Assembly (NCBI RefSeq): GCF_002834145.1
Contig: NZ_PHNT01000019.1
Span: 1 to 48,503 of the forward strand
Reading direction: 5' to 3'
DNA from: Roseovarius salinarum
Lineage (GTDB): Bacteria; Pseudomonadota; Alphaproteobacteria; Rhodobacterales; Rhodobacteraceae
Length of the DNA: 48,503 bases
Shown: in pieces, positions 17,352-25,122 of the stretch
How the letters are laid out: every line of letters starts with the position of its first letter
Position numbering within the stretch: position 1 is the first letter of the stretch
Position numbers and translations under genes: made by a program
Notes under the pieces: model-generated
Database searches by the model: none
What the model was told of the DNA's origin: nothing
Seen by the model: the letters and a program-made list of their open reading frames with translations, nothing else

Positions 17352-18689
17352 ATGCAAGTCACCGAGACCCGGAACGAAGGTCTGAAGCGCGCCTACAAGA
17401 TGATCCTGACGGCGCAGGAGCTCGACGACAAGGTCACCGAGAAACTGGCCGAGGCGCAGCCCGATGTCGAGATGAAGGGCTTTCGCAAGGGCAAGGTGCC
17501 GCTGGCGCTTCTGAAGAAGCAGTTCGGCCAGCGCGTGCTGGGCGAGGCCATGCAGGAGGCCGTCGACAGCGCGATGAGCCAGCACTTCGAGGAAAGCGGC
17601 GACCGGCCCGCCGCCGAGCCGTCGGTCAAGATGACCAACGAGGACTGGAAGGAAGGCGAGGACGTCGAGATCGAGATGTCCTACGAGAAGCTGCCGGAAA
17701 TCCCGGAGCTGGACCTCAAGTCGATCAAGCTGGAAAAGCTGGTGGCCAAGGCCGACGACGCCGCCGTGGACGAGGCGCTGAACAACCTTGCCGAAAGCGC
17801 GCAGGACTTCGAGGACCGCGAGGATGGCGCCAAGGCCGAGGACGGCGACCAGGTGGTCATCGACTTCGTGGGCAAGATCGACGGCGAACCCTTCGAGGGC
17901 GGCGCCGCCGAGGACTACCCTCTGACGCTGGGCGGCGGCAGCTTCATCCCGGGCTTCGAGGAACAGCTCGTCGGCGTAAAGGCGGGTGAAGAGACGACCG
18001 TGACCGTCAACTTCCCCGAGGATTACCAGGCCGAGCACCTGGCCGGGAAGGAAGCGCAGTTCGACGTCACCGTGAAGGCGGTGAAAGCGCCGAAGGCGGC
18101 CGAGATCGACGACTCGTTGGCCGAGAAGTACGGTGCCGAGGACCTCGAGGCGCTCAAGACCCAGATCCGCGAGCGGCTGGAAGAAGAATACGCCGGTGCC
18201 GCGCGCGCGGTGATGAAGCGCCGGCTGCTGGACACGCTTGACGAGATGGTCGACTTCGACCTTCCGCCCAGCCTTGTCGAAGCCGAGGCCAAGCAGATCG
18301 CCCACCAGCTGTGGCACGAGGAAAACCCCGAGGTGCAGGGTCACGATCATGGCGAGATCGAGCCGACAGAGGAGCACATGAAGCTGGCCGAGCGCCGCGT
18401 GCGCCTCGGGCTGCTCCTGGCCGATCTGGGCCAGCGCGCCGAGGTCGAGGTCACGGATGCCGAGATGACCCAGGCGATCATGAACCAGGCGCGCCAGTAC
18501 CCGGGGCAGGAGCGCGAGTTCTTCGAGTTCGTGCAGAACAACCCGCAGATGCAGCAGCAGGTGCGCGCGCCGATCTTCGAGGACAAGGTCGTCGACTACG
18601 TCGCCGAACTGGCCGAGGTCACCGAGAAGGAAGTGTCCAAGGACGAGTTGCAGAAGGCCGTCGAGGCGCTGGAGGAAGACGAGGGCTGA
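17352..18689 (+). CDS. tig: Trigger factor, ribosome-associated chaperone
   Basis: Trigger factor binds nascent chains at the ribosomal exit tunnel and has peptidyl-prolyl isomerase activity. The 445-residue protein has the N-terminal ribosome-binding domain with the signature GFRKGKVP (about residue 42). An FKBP-type isomerase domain follows (about residues 155-245: [20 protein letters not shown] and [16 protein letters not shown]), then the helical C-terminal chaperone arms. GAGG at 17342-17345 supports the ATG at 17352 ([13 protein letters not shown], the family's usual opening) over an upstream TTG. It is followed by a strong terminator shared with the convergent luxI. Confidence 0.97.
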   Translation: MQVTETRNEGLKRAYKMILTAQELDDKVTEKLAEAQPDVEMKGFRKGKVPLALLKKQFGQRVLGEAMQEAVDSAMSQHFEESGDRPAAEPSVKMTNEDWKEGEDVEIEMSYEKLPEIPELDLKSIKLEKLVAKADDAAVDEALNNLAESAQDFEDREDGAKAEDGDQVVIDFVGKIDGEPFEGGAAEDYPLTLGGGSFIPGFEEQLVGVKAGEETTVTVNFPEDYQAEHLAGKEAQFDVTVKAVKAPKAAEIDDSLAEKYGAEDLEALKTQIRERLEEEYAGAARAVMKRRLLDTLDEMVDFDLPPSLVEAEAKQIAHQLWHEENPEVQGHDHGEIEPTEEHMKLAERRVRLGLLLADLGQRAEVEVTDAEMTQAIMNQARQYPGQEREFFEFVQNNPQMQQQVRAPIFEDKVVDYVAELAEVTEKEVSKDELQKAVEALEEDEG

Positions 18690-18718
18690 CGCCCCGCGCG
18701 CCCCGGTGCCGTTTCAGG

Positions 18719-18752
18719 AAAAGGGCCGCCCGGCAACCGGACGGCCCTTTTT
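18719..18752. terminator. Bidirectional intrinsic terminator between tig and luxI
   Basis: AAAAGGGCCG (18719-18728) pairs with CGGCCCTTTT (18742-18751), with an inner CCGG-CAA-CCGG stem, and a T-run on each strand. It lies 30 bases after the tig stop and 19 bases beyond the luxI stop on the other strand, so it can serve both genes. Confidence 0.85.
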
Positions 18753-18770
18753 CATTCCGTTGACCGTCGG

Positions 18771-19571
18771 TCAGGAATCGCAGGTGGCGTGACCGTCGCG
18801 GAAGTTCCGCGTCAGCAGATCGCGCAGGGCCAGAGCGTCGGCCTTTTCCTTTTCGGTGGTCGCCGCGGCCACCTGTTCATCGCAGTACTGCTGCAGGTCG
18901 ATGCCCTTCTTTCCGGGGCGGTTCGCGTCCTCCAGCGCGCGCTCCGTTGCCGGGTCCGCGAAAACTTCGCCGTGGATCTCCGCGCTGTCGCGCAGCCGGT
19001 GGATCCGGTCATCGGTACAATCGAGCAGCGCGGCCAGTGCGGGCACCTTGCCCATGTCCGCCTGGCGCCCGACATAGCCGTAGGGCGCGTTGCCCGAGCG
19101 CTTGAGCACGCGATCCATGACCGGGTCGATCACCGTGACGATGTCTGAGATACCCGCGTCGCGGGCGTATTCCAGCGTGCCGATCATCAGTTCGAAGGTC
19201 GTTTCCGACACGCCACGCCGGCCGGACCGTTGCTTCAGCCGGTCGGTGTCCACGCAGAAGCGGGTGGATTCCCAGACGGTGGCGCTGCGCAGAGGCGGTT
19301 CGCCGTCGAGAATGTCGTGGAAGACGTCCGACAGCATGTGCGGGCCCGTGGTCTGGAGCAGCCGCGCGCACCCCACGACGGTGCCGGTGTCGTCGAGGCT
19401 GAGAATGTAGGCCGGGTCGAGACGATCGAAGTCGTCGATTTCGCGGCCGTCTTCGGTGACCGCGACGTCCCAGCCTCTGCGATCGCGGAACACGCGCGCG
19501 CGGAGCCGGAACATCTGGTCGAGTAGCGTCGTATGATTGTTCTTGTTGAGGGCGTCGATGACGATGATCAT
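18771..19571 (-). CDS. luxI: LuxI family acyl-homoserine lactone synthase, C-terminally extended
   Basis: LuxI enzymes make acyl-homoserine lactone signals from S-adenosylmethionine and acyl-ACP. With the start at 19571 (MIIVIDALNKNN) the conserved LuxI residues are in place: R26, F28, W34, D46, D49, R70, F84, E101 and R104. The last five fall at exactly the canonical spacing. A longer frame to 19619 exists, but GGGAG upstream favours 19571. At 266 residues it is about 60 longer than typical LuxI. The extra C-terminal part (from about residue 205) is charged, with ATTEKEKADALALRDLLT near its end, and is unexplained. It lies 98 bases downstream of luxR. Confidence 0.93.
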   Translation of the reverse strand: MIIVIDALNKNNHTTLLDQMFRLRARVFRDRRGWDVAVTEDGREIDDFDRLDPAYILSLDDTGTVVGCARLLQTTGPHMLSDVFHDILDGEPPLRSATVWESTRFCVDTDRLKQRSGRRGVSETTFELMIGTLEYARDAGISDIVTVIDPVMDRVLKRSGNAPYGYVGRQADMGKVPALAALLDCTDDRIHRLRDSAEIHGEVFADPATERALEDANRPGKKGIDLQQYCDEQVAAATTEKEKADALALRDLLTRNFRDGHATCDS

Positions 19572-19601
19572 GTTTCCCATCTCCCGCAGAAATTGATGCA
19601 G

Positions 19602-19617
19602 GAGTAACATATCACTC
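19602..19617. promoter_or_regulatory. Imperfect palindrome upstream of luxI, possible lux box
   Basis: GAGTAACATATCACTC is a 16-base sequence in which 6 of 8 pairs are symmetric. It is centred about 38 bases upstream of the luxI ATG, in the luxR-luxI gap. LuxR-type regulators bind dyads of about 18-20 bases near the luxI promoter. This one does not match a known consensus closely, so the assignment is weak. Confidence 0.3.
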
Positions 19618-19669
19618 AAAGGTGGCTTGCGTTATTAGGGGTTTCCCGTAGCCGCCGGAGCGGCGGCGG

Positions 19670-20392
19670 TCAGCCGGGCCGGACCAGGCCGAGGCTGACA
19701 GCACGTCCGATGGCCTGCGCCGTGGTGAGGGTGCACAGTTTCTCGCGGGCGGAGCGCAGGTGCACCTCGACCGTGCGGTGAGAGATCGCCAGGATGTCGC
19801 CGATGTCCTGCTGCGACTTGCCCTCGGCCACCCACTGCAGGATCTCGACCTCGCGCCCCGAAAGTTGCGGCCGGCGCAGGGCCTGCAACAGGTTCTCCGT
19901 GCTCATGACCGTGTCGTGCAGGTGGATTGCCGCGGTCTGAAGGTCGCCCAGCACATGCCGCTTGAGTTTCTGCCAACCGTCACGGCGCAGCTGCCTGGTC
20001 ACGCTGAACAGCGCGGTTTCACCGTACGGGCCGCGCACCGGGATCGTCAGCCCAGTGTCGGGCAGGCCGAAATCCCGCGCCTGCCCGAAGACGTGGGCGA
20101 AGCGCCTGTCGGGGTCGAGGCGCGCCCAGTCCACGGGCGCGATGCTGCGTCGCGGAGCGTCAAGCGTCGGGTCGACACGGTGCAACCCCTGTTCAATATA
20201 GTGGCGTTTCCACGCATCGGGATATGTGGTGAAGGCGTGGACCTTGCCGCTGACCGGGTTGGCCGCGGCGTAAGAGGCGTAGTCGAGTTCGAGGGCTTCG
20301 CAGACGCCCGACAGGTAGCGCACGAACCTCTCCTCGCCTTCGCGGGTGCTGCCAAGGTCGATCAGTTCAAGCGACTGCAACGCCGTGTTCAA
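19670..20392 (-). CDS. luxR: LuxR family autoinducer-responsive regulator
   Basis: This is the quorum-sensing receptor and transcription factor partnered with the adjacent luxI. The protein is 240 residues if it starts at the TTG at 20392. That start has GGAGG 5 bases upstream and gives the normal LuxR length. The autoinducer-domain residues W61, Y65, D74, P75 and W89 all sit exactly 4 positions after those of TraR (W57, Y61, D70, P71, W85). The C-terminal GerE-type helix-turn-helix is complete (LSGREVEILQWVAEGKSQQD and then ISHRTVEVHLRSAREKL). The frame stays open to 20530, but that extension is not conserved. A GCCGCCG-GAG-CGGCGGC hairpin at 19651-19667 follows the stop. Confidence 0.95.
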   Translation of the reverse strand: MNTALQSLELIDLGSTREGEERFVRYLSGVCEALELDYASYAAANPVSGKVHAFTTYPDAWKRHYIEQGLHRVDPTLDAPRRSIAPVDWARLDPDRRFAHVFGQARDFGLPDTGLTIPVRGPYGETALFSVTRQLRRDGWQKLKRHVLGDLQTAAIHLHDTVMSTENLLQALRRPQLSGREVEILQWVAEGKSQQDIGDILAISHRTVEVHLRSAREKLCTLTTAQAIGRAVSLGLVRPG

Positions 20393-20572
20393 GAACGCCT
20401 CCGGTCGGAGCAACGCGCAGAGCGATCCCGCGCACAGTGCCCCCACACCCAGCTGTCGGCAGCCGCGCGGGCCGGATCCTCCACGGTAGATTTCAGGTTC
20501 GAGGCTAGCCTTTCGGTGGTGTGCTGGCAAGCCCGGCCCAACCGGCCGCGCACTTCCGCGGTGCCATCAAGG

Positions 20573-20601
20573 AAAAACCGCGCGGGGCAACCCCCGCGCG
20601 G
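20573..20601 (-). terminator. Intrinsic terminator of the rpsF-rpsR-rplI operon
   Basis: CCGCGCGGGG (20578-20587) pairs with CCCCGCGCGG (20592-20601) around a CAAC loop. On the minus strand it is followed by a run of five T (20573-20577). It lies 31 bases after the rplI stop. Confidence 0.88.
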
Positions 20602-20631
20602 CCCTGTTCGGTGCCGGTGCGGTTCCGGCGG

Positions 20632-21273
20632 TCAGCTGCGGCTGTTCTCGCCTTCTTCCCCGGATTCCTCGGGAAGGACGTCCTCGACGACCTCGGCCAG
20701 CGCCGTGTCATCCGCGGCCGCGCTGCCGATATCCTCGAACAGTTCCGCGATCTCGTAATCGGCGGCCTCTTCCTCTTCCTGCGCGGCGTCCTGGATCGTC
20801 TTGCCGCTGGCCTGAAGCTCGGCCTCCTCGGGCGAGCGCGCGACGTTGAGCTGGATCGTCGCCTCGACCTCGGGGTGAAGCGTGACGATGACGTCGTGCA
20901 GGCCCAGTTCCTTGATGGGACGGGTCAGCGCCACCTGCTTGCGGTCGAGGTCGAAACCGGCTTCGGAAGCCGCGCCAGCGGCGTCGCGGGTCGAGACCGA
21001 GCCGTAGAGCGCGCCGGAATCGGCGGCCTGCCGGATCAGGACGAACTGCTTGCCGTCAAGGCTTTCGGCCAGCTTCTCGGCTTCCTTGCGGGTCTCGAGG
21101 TTGCGTGCCTCGAGTTGCGCCTTGCGTTCCTCGAAGTCGGCGATGTTCTGCTGCGAGGCGGTCAGCGCCTTGCCCTGCGGCAGCAGGAAGTTGCGCGCGA
21201 AGCCCGGCTTGACGTCCACGACGTCGCCCATCTGGCCCAGCTTGGCCACGCGTTCGAGAAGGATAACTTGCAT
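20632..21273 (-). CDS. rplI: 50S ribosomal protein L9, long form
   Basis: L9 binds 23S rRNA near the base of the L1 stalk. The N-terminal L9 domain is clear ([20 protein letters not shown], then [15 protein letters not shown]), with a connecting helix (residues 45-75) and the C-terminal domain (about residues 75-150: [11 protein letters not shown]). At 213 residues it is about 60 longer than the E. coli protein. The added tail is strongly acidic ([18 protein letters not shown], then [11 protein letters not shown]). This kind of extension is seen in other Rhodobacteraceae. It is the last gene of the rpsF-rpsR-rplI operon. Confidence 0.97.
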   Translation of the reverse strand: MQVILLERVAKLGQMGDVVDVKPGFARNFLLPQGKALTASQQNIADFEERKAQLEARNLETRKEAEKLAESLDGKQFVLIRQAADSGALYGSVSTRDAAGAASEAGFDLDRKQVALTRPIKELGLHDVIVTLHPEVEATIQLNVARSPEEAELQASGKTIQDAAQEEEEAADYEIAELFEDIGSAAADDTALAEVVEDVLPEESGEEGENSRS

Positions 21274-21284
21274 CTTGGGCCTCC

Positions 21285-21512
21285 TTACTTCACGGCGTAG
21301 GGCAGCAGGGCGAGGAAACGGGCGCGCTTGATGGCGCGGGCCAGTTCACGCTGCTTCTTGGCCGAGACGGCGGTGATGCGCGAGGGCACGATCTTGCCGC
21401 GCTCGCTGATGTAGCGCTGCAGCAGCTTGGTGTCCTTGTAGTCGATCTTGGGCGCGTTGTCGCCCGAGAAGGGGCAGACCTTGCGGCGGCGGAAAAACGG
21501 TTTTGCGGCCAT
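21285..21512 (-). CDS. rpsR: 30S ribosomal protein S18
   Basis: This 75-residue S18 has the conserved core [20 protein letters not shown] and [20 protein letters not shown], followed by [21 protein letters not shown]18 binds the 30S platform together with S6. Here it lies between rpsF (30-base gap) and rplI (11-base gap) in the usual bacterial order. Length is typical. Confidence 0.98.
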
Positions 21513-21542
21513 GGACTCTATCTCCTTGGGGGCAGGCGTGGA

Positions 21543-21896
21543 TCAGCGGCGCTCGCGACGGTTGTCGCGCTCTTCCTTTTTCTGCATCTGGACCGAGGGG
21601 CCCTCGTCGTGCTTGTCGACCTTGATGGTCATCACCCGCATGACGTCGTCGTGCAGCCGCATCAGGCGCTCCATCTCGTGCACGGCCTCGGCGGGCGCGT
21701 CCGTCTTGAGAAAGGCATAGTGCCCCTTGCGGTTCTTCTTGATCTTGTAGGCCATCGTCTTGACGCCCCAGTACTCGCGGTCCACGAGCTTGCCGCCCTG
21801 GTCGGACAGCACGGCGCCGAAATGATCGATGAGGCCTTCGGCCTGCGCGTTGGACAGGTCCTGACGCGCGATGAAAACATGCTCGTAAAGCGGCAT
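21543..21896 (-). CDS. rpsF: 30S ribosomal protein S6
   Basis: This 117-residue S6 starts at the ATG at 21896 (MPLYEHVFIARQDLSNAQAE). The frame extends further to 21962, but the extension is arginine- and proline-rich and not S6-like. It has the S6 core: DREYWGVKTMAYKIKKNRKG, HYAFLKTDAPAEAVHEMERL and MRLHDDVMRVMTIKVD. The charged tail (KKEERDNRRERR) is typical. S6 pairs with S18 on the small subunit, and rpsF is the first gene of the operon. A likely promoter lies at 22006-22035. Confidence 0.98.
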   Translation of the reverse strand: MPLYEHVFIARQDLSNAQAEGLIDHFGAVLSDQGGKLVDREYWGVKTMAYKIKKNRKGHYAFLKTDAPAEAVHEMERLMRLHDDVMRVMTIKVDKHDEGPSVQMQKKEERDNRRERR

Positions 21897-22005
21897 GCGA
21901 TCTCCACTTCTGTCTGGGCGCATTTCATAGGAAGGGCCGGTCACCTTCCGCGGCCCATCCACGAGAGGCTGCGCGGTTCATCCGGTCGGTGCGGAAGGAT
22001 GCGCG

Positions 22006-22035
22006 CGTATAAAACGAAAAGCGCCCCGGGCGCAA
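22006..22035 (-). promoter_or_regulatory. Likely promoter of the rpsF operon
   Basis: On the minus strand, TTGCGC (22035-22030) and TATACG (22011-22006) are 18 bases apart, about 110 bases upstream of rpsF. The -10 element matches 4 of 6 consensus bases. It lies in the 265-base gap between divergent rpsF and yceI; the rest of the gap shows no gene. Confidence 0.4.
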
Positions 22036-22161
22036 GGGGCCGCGCGCGGCTGTTCGCTGGTCCACACGCATTGTTGAATTCTACCGGCTTGTTCTGAACC
22101 GGGTCGTTGGTAATCCTGCCGGTACGTGTTGCGAATGTTGTATTCCGAAGGAGCTATCCAG

Positions 22162-22740
22162 ATGAAACGCACCCTGATGGCCACCGCGATGGCGCTGACG
22201 GCCACCGGCGCGCTCGCCGCGCCCGAGAAATACGAGCTCGATCCCAGCCACAGCCAGGTGGTGTTCTCCTACAACCACCTTGGTTACTCGACGACCTATG
22301 GCGTCTTTTCGGGCTTCGAGGGCGAGGTCATGTTCGACGAGGAAGATCCCGCAAACTCCTCGGTCGAGGTGTCGATGCCGGTGATGTCGATGTTCACCGG
22401 CTGGGAGAAACGCTTCGACCACTTCATGTCCGACGACTTCTTCGGCGCGGAAGACGGCGACATGATCACCTTCACCTCCACCGGCATCGAGGTCACCGGC
22501 GAGGATACCGCGAAGATCACCGGTGACCTGAGCATGAACGGGGTTACCAATTCGGTCGTGCTCGACGCCGAACTGAACCAGCACAAGCCGCACCCTTCGA
22601 AGGAGGGCAACCCCCTCTGGGCGGGCTTCGATGCGAGCACGACGCTGCTGCGGTCGGATTACGATCTGGGCAAGTTCGCGCCATACGTCAGCGACGAGGT
22701 CGAGGTCATGATCTCCATCGAGGCGGGCAAGGCGCAATAA
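22162..22740 (+). CDS. YceI family periplasmic protein
   Basis: YceI proteins are periplasmic lipocalin-like beta barrels that bind isoprenoid lipids such as polyprenols. The 192-residue protein has a signal peptide (MKRTLMATAMALTATGALAA, cleavage after about residue 20) and the family motifs YELDPSHSQVVFSYNHLGYS, HFMSDDFFGAEDGDMITFTS and GDLSMNGVTNSVVLDAELN. AAGGAG at 22148-22153 fixes the ATG at 22162. It converges on a cytochrome b561 gene whose C-terminal half is also YceI-like, which suggests a shared redox or lipid-quinone role. Confidence 0.93.
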   Translation: MKRTLMATAMALTATGALAAPEKYELDPSHSQVVFSYNHLGYSTTYGVFSGFEGEVMFDEEDPANSSVEVSMPVMSMFTGWEKRFDHFMSDDFFGAEDGDMITFTSTGIEVTGEDTAKITGDLSMNGVTNSVVLDAELNQHKPHPSKEGNPLWAGFDASTTLLRSDYDLGKFAPYVSDEVEVMISIEAGKAQ

Positions 22741-22767
22741 GACAGCACCGAACGTGACGACGCTGCG

Positions 22768-22796
22768 ACCGCCCGCGACTGTTCTCGGGCGGTTTT
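22768..22796. terminator. Intrinsic terminator after yceI
   Basis: ACCGCCCG (22768-22775) pairs with CGGGCGGT (22786-22793), then TTTC. It lies 28 bases after the yceI stop and 17 bases from the convergent cytochrome b561 stop. Confidence 0.7.
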
Positions 22797-22809
22797 CATT
22801 TGTGATTTT

Positions 22810-24033
22810 TCAATTCCTGGTTGCTGTCAGGTCGAAGGACACGTCGACCGAATAGGCAAGCGTGCCTTCGTCCTTCGTTCCCAACCCGATGTTGAAATCG
22901 CGGCGGTCCACCGTCAGCCCGCCCGAGGCCTGCGCGGTGTCTCCGTCGATCCGCACGTCGAAGGGCATCTTCACCGGAACGCTCTGGTCACGGATCGTGA
23001 GCGTGCCGTCGGCGACATAAGCGTCGTTTGTTGACAGAAGGTCGGCCTCGAACGTCGCGGTGGGGTATTTCTCGGCATGGAAGAAATCCTCGCCCATCGC
23101 CTGGTCCGTGACCTGCCCCAGCGTCAGCGACGGGATGGACACGGTGACAGTGACCTGCCCGTGGCGCCCCGTGGTGTCCGGTGTCTCGCTGAAAGTTATA
23201 TCCGCCGTCCAGTCCGCGAAGCGGCCGGTCACCTCCGAGCCCATCTGAGTCACCGTGATCGACAATTCGCCCTCGCGCACCTGCCATTGGCTGTCGGCAG
23301 CGGCGCGGCCGCCGGCGGTGCCGCCCGTCCGCTCGATCGTCAGCCATCCCTGCGCATAAGCCCCACCCAGAACGGCGCCCCAGACGACCAGCGCCGCCAT
23401 CGCGGGCAGCAGATGCCCGGGCTGGCGCGCGGTGGGGTGTGCCGGCGTGTGGCCGGGCAACATGCGCCGCAGCGTGGCATCACGGTCGATCAGGTGATGT
23501 TTCAACGCGCCCGCGACGTGCAGCACCACGGCGCCCACCAGCACCCATTGCAGCAGGTAATGCAGCGTGCCGGCCACCTCGGCCACGCCCTGATCCTTCG
23601 GCACGAAAGGCAGGCCCTGCCCGAAGGGCCACCAGATCGGCGCGAAGCCGGTGGTGGCGGCGTGATGCACCCACCCCGACATTGGCACCACCACCAGTGA
23701 ACCGTAGAGAAGCCAATGCACCGTCTCGGCCAGCCGGGCCTCGAGCGGGCGGTCGCCGTTGAGCAGCCGGGGCCGCACCTGCGTGAGCGCCCAGGCGATC
23801 CGCGCAAGCGCGGCGAAAAAGATCGCCACGCCCAGCGTCTTGTGGATAGAGAAAAGCAGCTTGGCGCGCGCCACCGTGGCGTCCGTCGTGGCGATGTCGG
23901 GATCCTGGATCCGATGGGCGATGTCGCTGGCGATCAGGCCCAGCGGGATGTTCGACAGGATCAGAAGCGCGATCAGCCAGTGGAATGACTTGGCGACCGC
24001 GCCGTAACGTGTTTCCGAGTTCGTCAGCGGCAT
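22810..24033 (-). CDS. Cytochrome b561 fused to a YceI domain
   Basis: This 407-residue fusion has an N-terminal cytochrome b561 (about residues 1-190) with four membrane segments and heme-ligand histidines in SFHWLIALLILS, FSIHKTLGVAIFF, VHWLLYGSLVVVPMSGW and VVLHVAGALKHHLID. A further membrane helix (MAALVVWGAVLGGAYAQG) leads into a periplasmic YceI domain (about residues 235-405: GRFADWTADITFSETP, AMGEDFFHAEKYPTATFEAD, VDRRDFNIGLG). Cytochrome b561 passes electrons between quinones and acceptors; the fused YceI domain may present an isoprenoid quinone or lipid. The architecture recurs in Rhodobacteraceae. It converges on a free-standing yceI gene. Confidence 0.92.
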   Translation of the reverse strand: MPLTNSETRYGAVAKSFHWLIALLILSNIPLGLIASDIAHRIQDPDIATTDATVARAKLLFSIHKTLGVAIFFAALARIAWALTQVRPRLLNGDRPLEARLAETVHWLLYGSLVVVPMSGWVHHAATTGFAPIWWPFGQGLPFVPKDQGVAEVAGTLHYLLQWVLVGAVVLHVAGALKHHLIDRDATLRRMLPGHTPAHPTARQPGHLLPAMAALVVWGAVLGGAYAQGWLTIERTGGTAGGRAAADSQWQVREGELSITVTQMGSEVTGRFADWTADITFSETPDTTGRHGQVTVTVSIPSLTLGQVTDQAMGEDFFHAEKYPTATFEADLLSTNDAYVADGTLTIRDQSVPVKMPFDVRIDGDTAQASGGLTVDRRDFNIGLGTKDEGTLAYSVDVSFDLTATRN

Positions 24034-24067
24034 CCGGGCGTTCCCTTTTCCTTTCGTGCGCAGGGTA

Positions 24068-24086
24068 TTTCTTCGCCCCGAAGAAA
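24068..24086. repeat. Perfect 8-bp hairpin upstream of cytochrome b561
   Basis: TTTCTTCG (24068-24075) and CGAAGAAA (24079-24086) form a perfect inverted repeat with a CCC loop, 35 bases upstream of the cytochrome b561 gene. Its AT-rich stem stands out from the background. It recalls short palindromes scattered in Rhodobacteraceae intergenic regions; that identity is from memory and unverified. Confidence 0.4.
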
Positions 24087-24252
24087 CAATGTCACAGCCG
24101 CACAGCCGGCGTGCACAGATGCAGCCGCCACCGCAAACACGCCACGTTCAGCCCAGATATTGCCCGAATTTCGCTGCTTGGCTGCTGGAATTGCCTGCAA
24201 TTCATGTAAAAGTTGAGCAAAGCCCGTACGAATTCGCCACGCGCATAATACC

Positions 24253-24957
24253 ATGTTCCGAATCCGACTTGCCCGAACCCCGCTCCAAGCCTTCGCCCGG
24301 GACGAAGGCGGCGCTGTTTCGGTCGACTTCATCCCCCTCGTAGCCGCGATCATCGGGCTGGGCGCGGGCGTCATCTCGACCGTCGAAACGGGCGCCACGG
24401 GCCTGGCGGACAAGATCGCCTCGGCTCTTGTGTCCACGGGCACGGGCGCTGCAGCCGGGGATGGGACCGGCGAAACCTCCGGAACGGGCTCGGCCGACGA
24501 TGCGGGCCAGGCAGCCGAAGATGACGCGGCCGACGATGAGACGGGCGAGGACGCGAACGCAGCAGAGGACGGCGATGCCGGTCAGGGCAGCGATACCGAC
24601 GGTGGCGAAGGTGCTGAGAACGATGGAAGCGAAGGCGGCAGCGAATCCGGTGGAGATGCCAGCGGGAACGGTGGTTCGGATGGCCAAGGCGATGGCGGCT
24701 CCGGCAACAGCGGATCGAACGGAAATGGCGGAGCGAACGGAAATGGCGGATCGAACGGAAATGGCGGCTCCGGCAAAAGCGGATCGAAAGGCAACAGCGG
24801 ATCGAACGGCAACAGCGGGTCCAGCGGCAACGGCGGAGAGGAAAGCACCTCCGAAAGCTCCGGGAATCCCGGCAACAACAAGAACGTCGGCAACGCCGGG
24901 GAAAACCCCAATGGCAAGGGCGGCTGGGGCAATGGCACGAAAGGCAAGAGCCAATAG
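24253..24957 (+). CDS. Flp-pilin-like N-terminus with repetitive disordered tail
   Basis: This 234-residue protein begins with about 18 residues, then EGGAVSVDFIPLVAAIIGLG, which resembles the N-terminal helix of Flp-type (type IVb) pilins: a Gly-Gly-Ala-Val start and an acidic residue (Asp) at the fifth position of the helix. After residue 65 it is low-complexity: an acidic Asp/Gly/Glu stretch, then Gly-Ser-Asn repeats of GSNGNGG type, ending in a basic Gly/Lys/Asn tail. The DNA repeats as an 18-base unit (24717-24770). No good ribosome binding site is visible. A paralogue follows at 25123. Whether it is a pilin, a pseudopilin or a surface adhesin is unknown. Confidence 0.6.
   Translation: MFRIRLARTPLQAFARDEGGAVSVDFIPLVAAIIGLGAGVISTVETGATGLADKIASALVSTGTGAAAGDGTGETSGTGSADDAGQAAEDDAADDETGEDANAAEDGDAGQGSDTDGGEGAENDGSEGGSESGGDASGNGGSDGQGDGGSGNSGSNGNGGANGNGGSNGNGGSGKSGSKGNSGSNGNSGSSGNGGEESTSESSGNPGNNKNVGNAGENPNGKGGWGNGTKGKSQ
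24717..24770 (+). repeat. Three copies of an 18-bp unit within the pilin-like gene
   Basis: Three in-frame copies of GAACGGAAATGGCGG plus 3 variable bases start at 24717, 24735 and 24753. Related degenerate units surround them (24690-24840). They encode a Gly-Asn-Gly-Gly-Ser/Ala-Asn series. The regular 18-base period means the array could expand or contract by slippage or recombination without shifting frame. Confidence 0.8.
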
Positions 24958-25122
24958 AACAGGGTGCCGGGTGGCCACACGCCGGCGGCACGGCTGCGTG
25001 CGCCAAAAGGGCCCCCGCCCGTTCGGCGGATCGCGACGCGCCTCTTTCGGCCCTGATTGGCTGATGCTCCAGCGGGTGCGACCAGACGGAGGCCTGACCC
25101 CAGGCACGGAAGGCAGAGTGCC

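Noticed and set aside
24717..24770. CRISPR-like array
   Set aside because: The units are contiguous with no spacers and lie in frame within a coding sequence; there are no cas genes.
24253..24957. Collagen-like or ice-binding protein
   Set aside because: The Gly-Ser-Asn repeats lack a regular Gly-x-y or Thr-x-Thr pattern, and the N-terminal helix points to a pilin-like protein.
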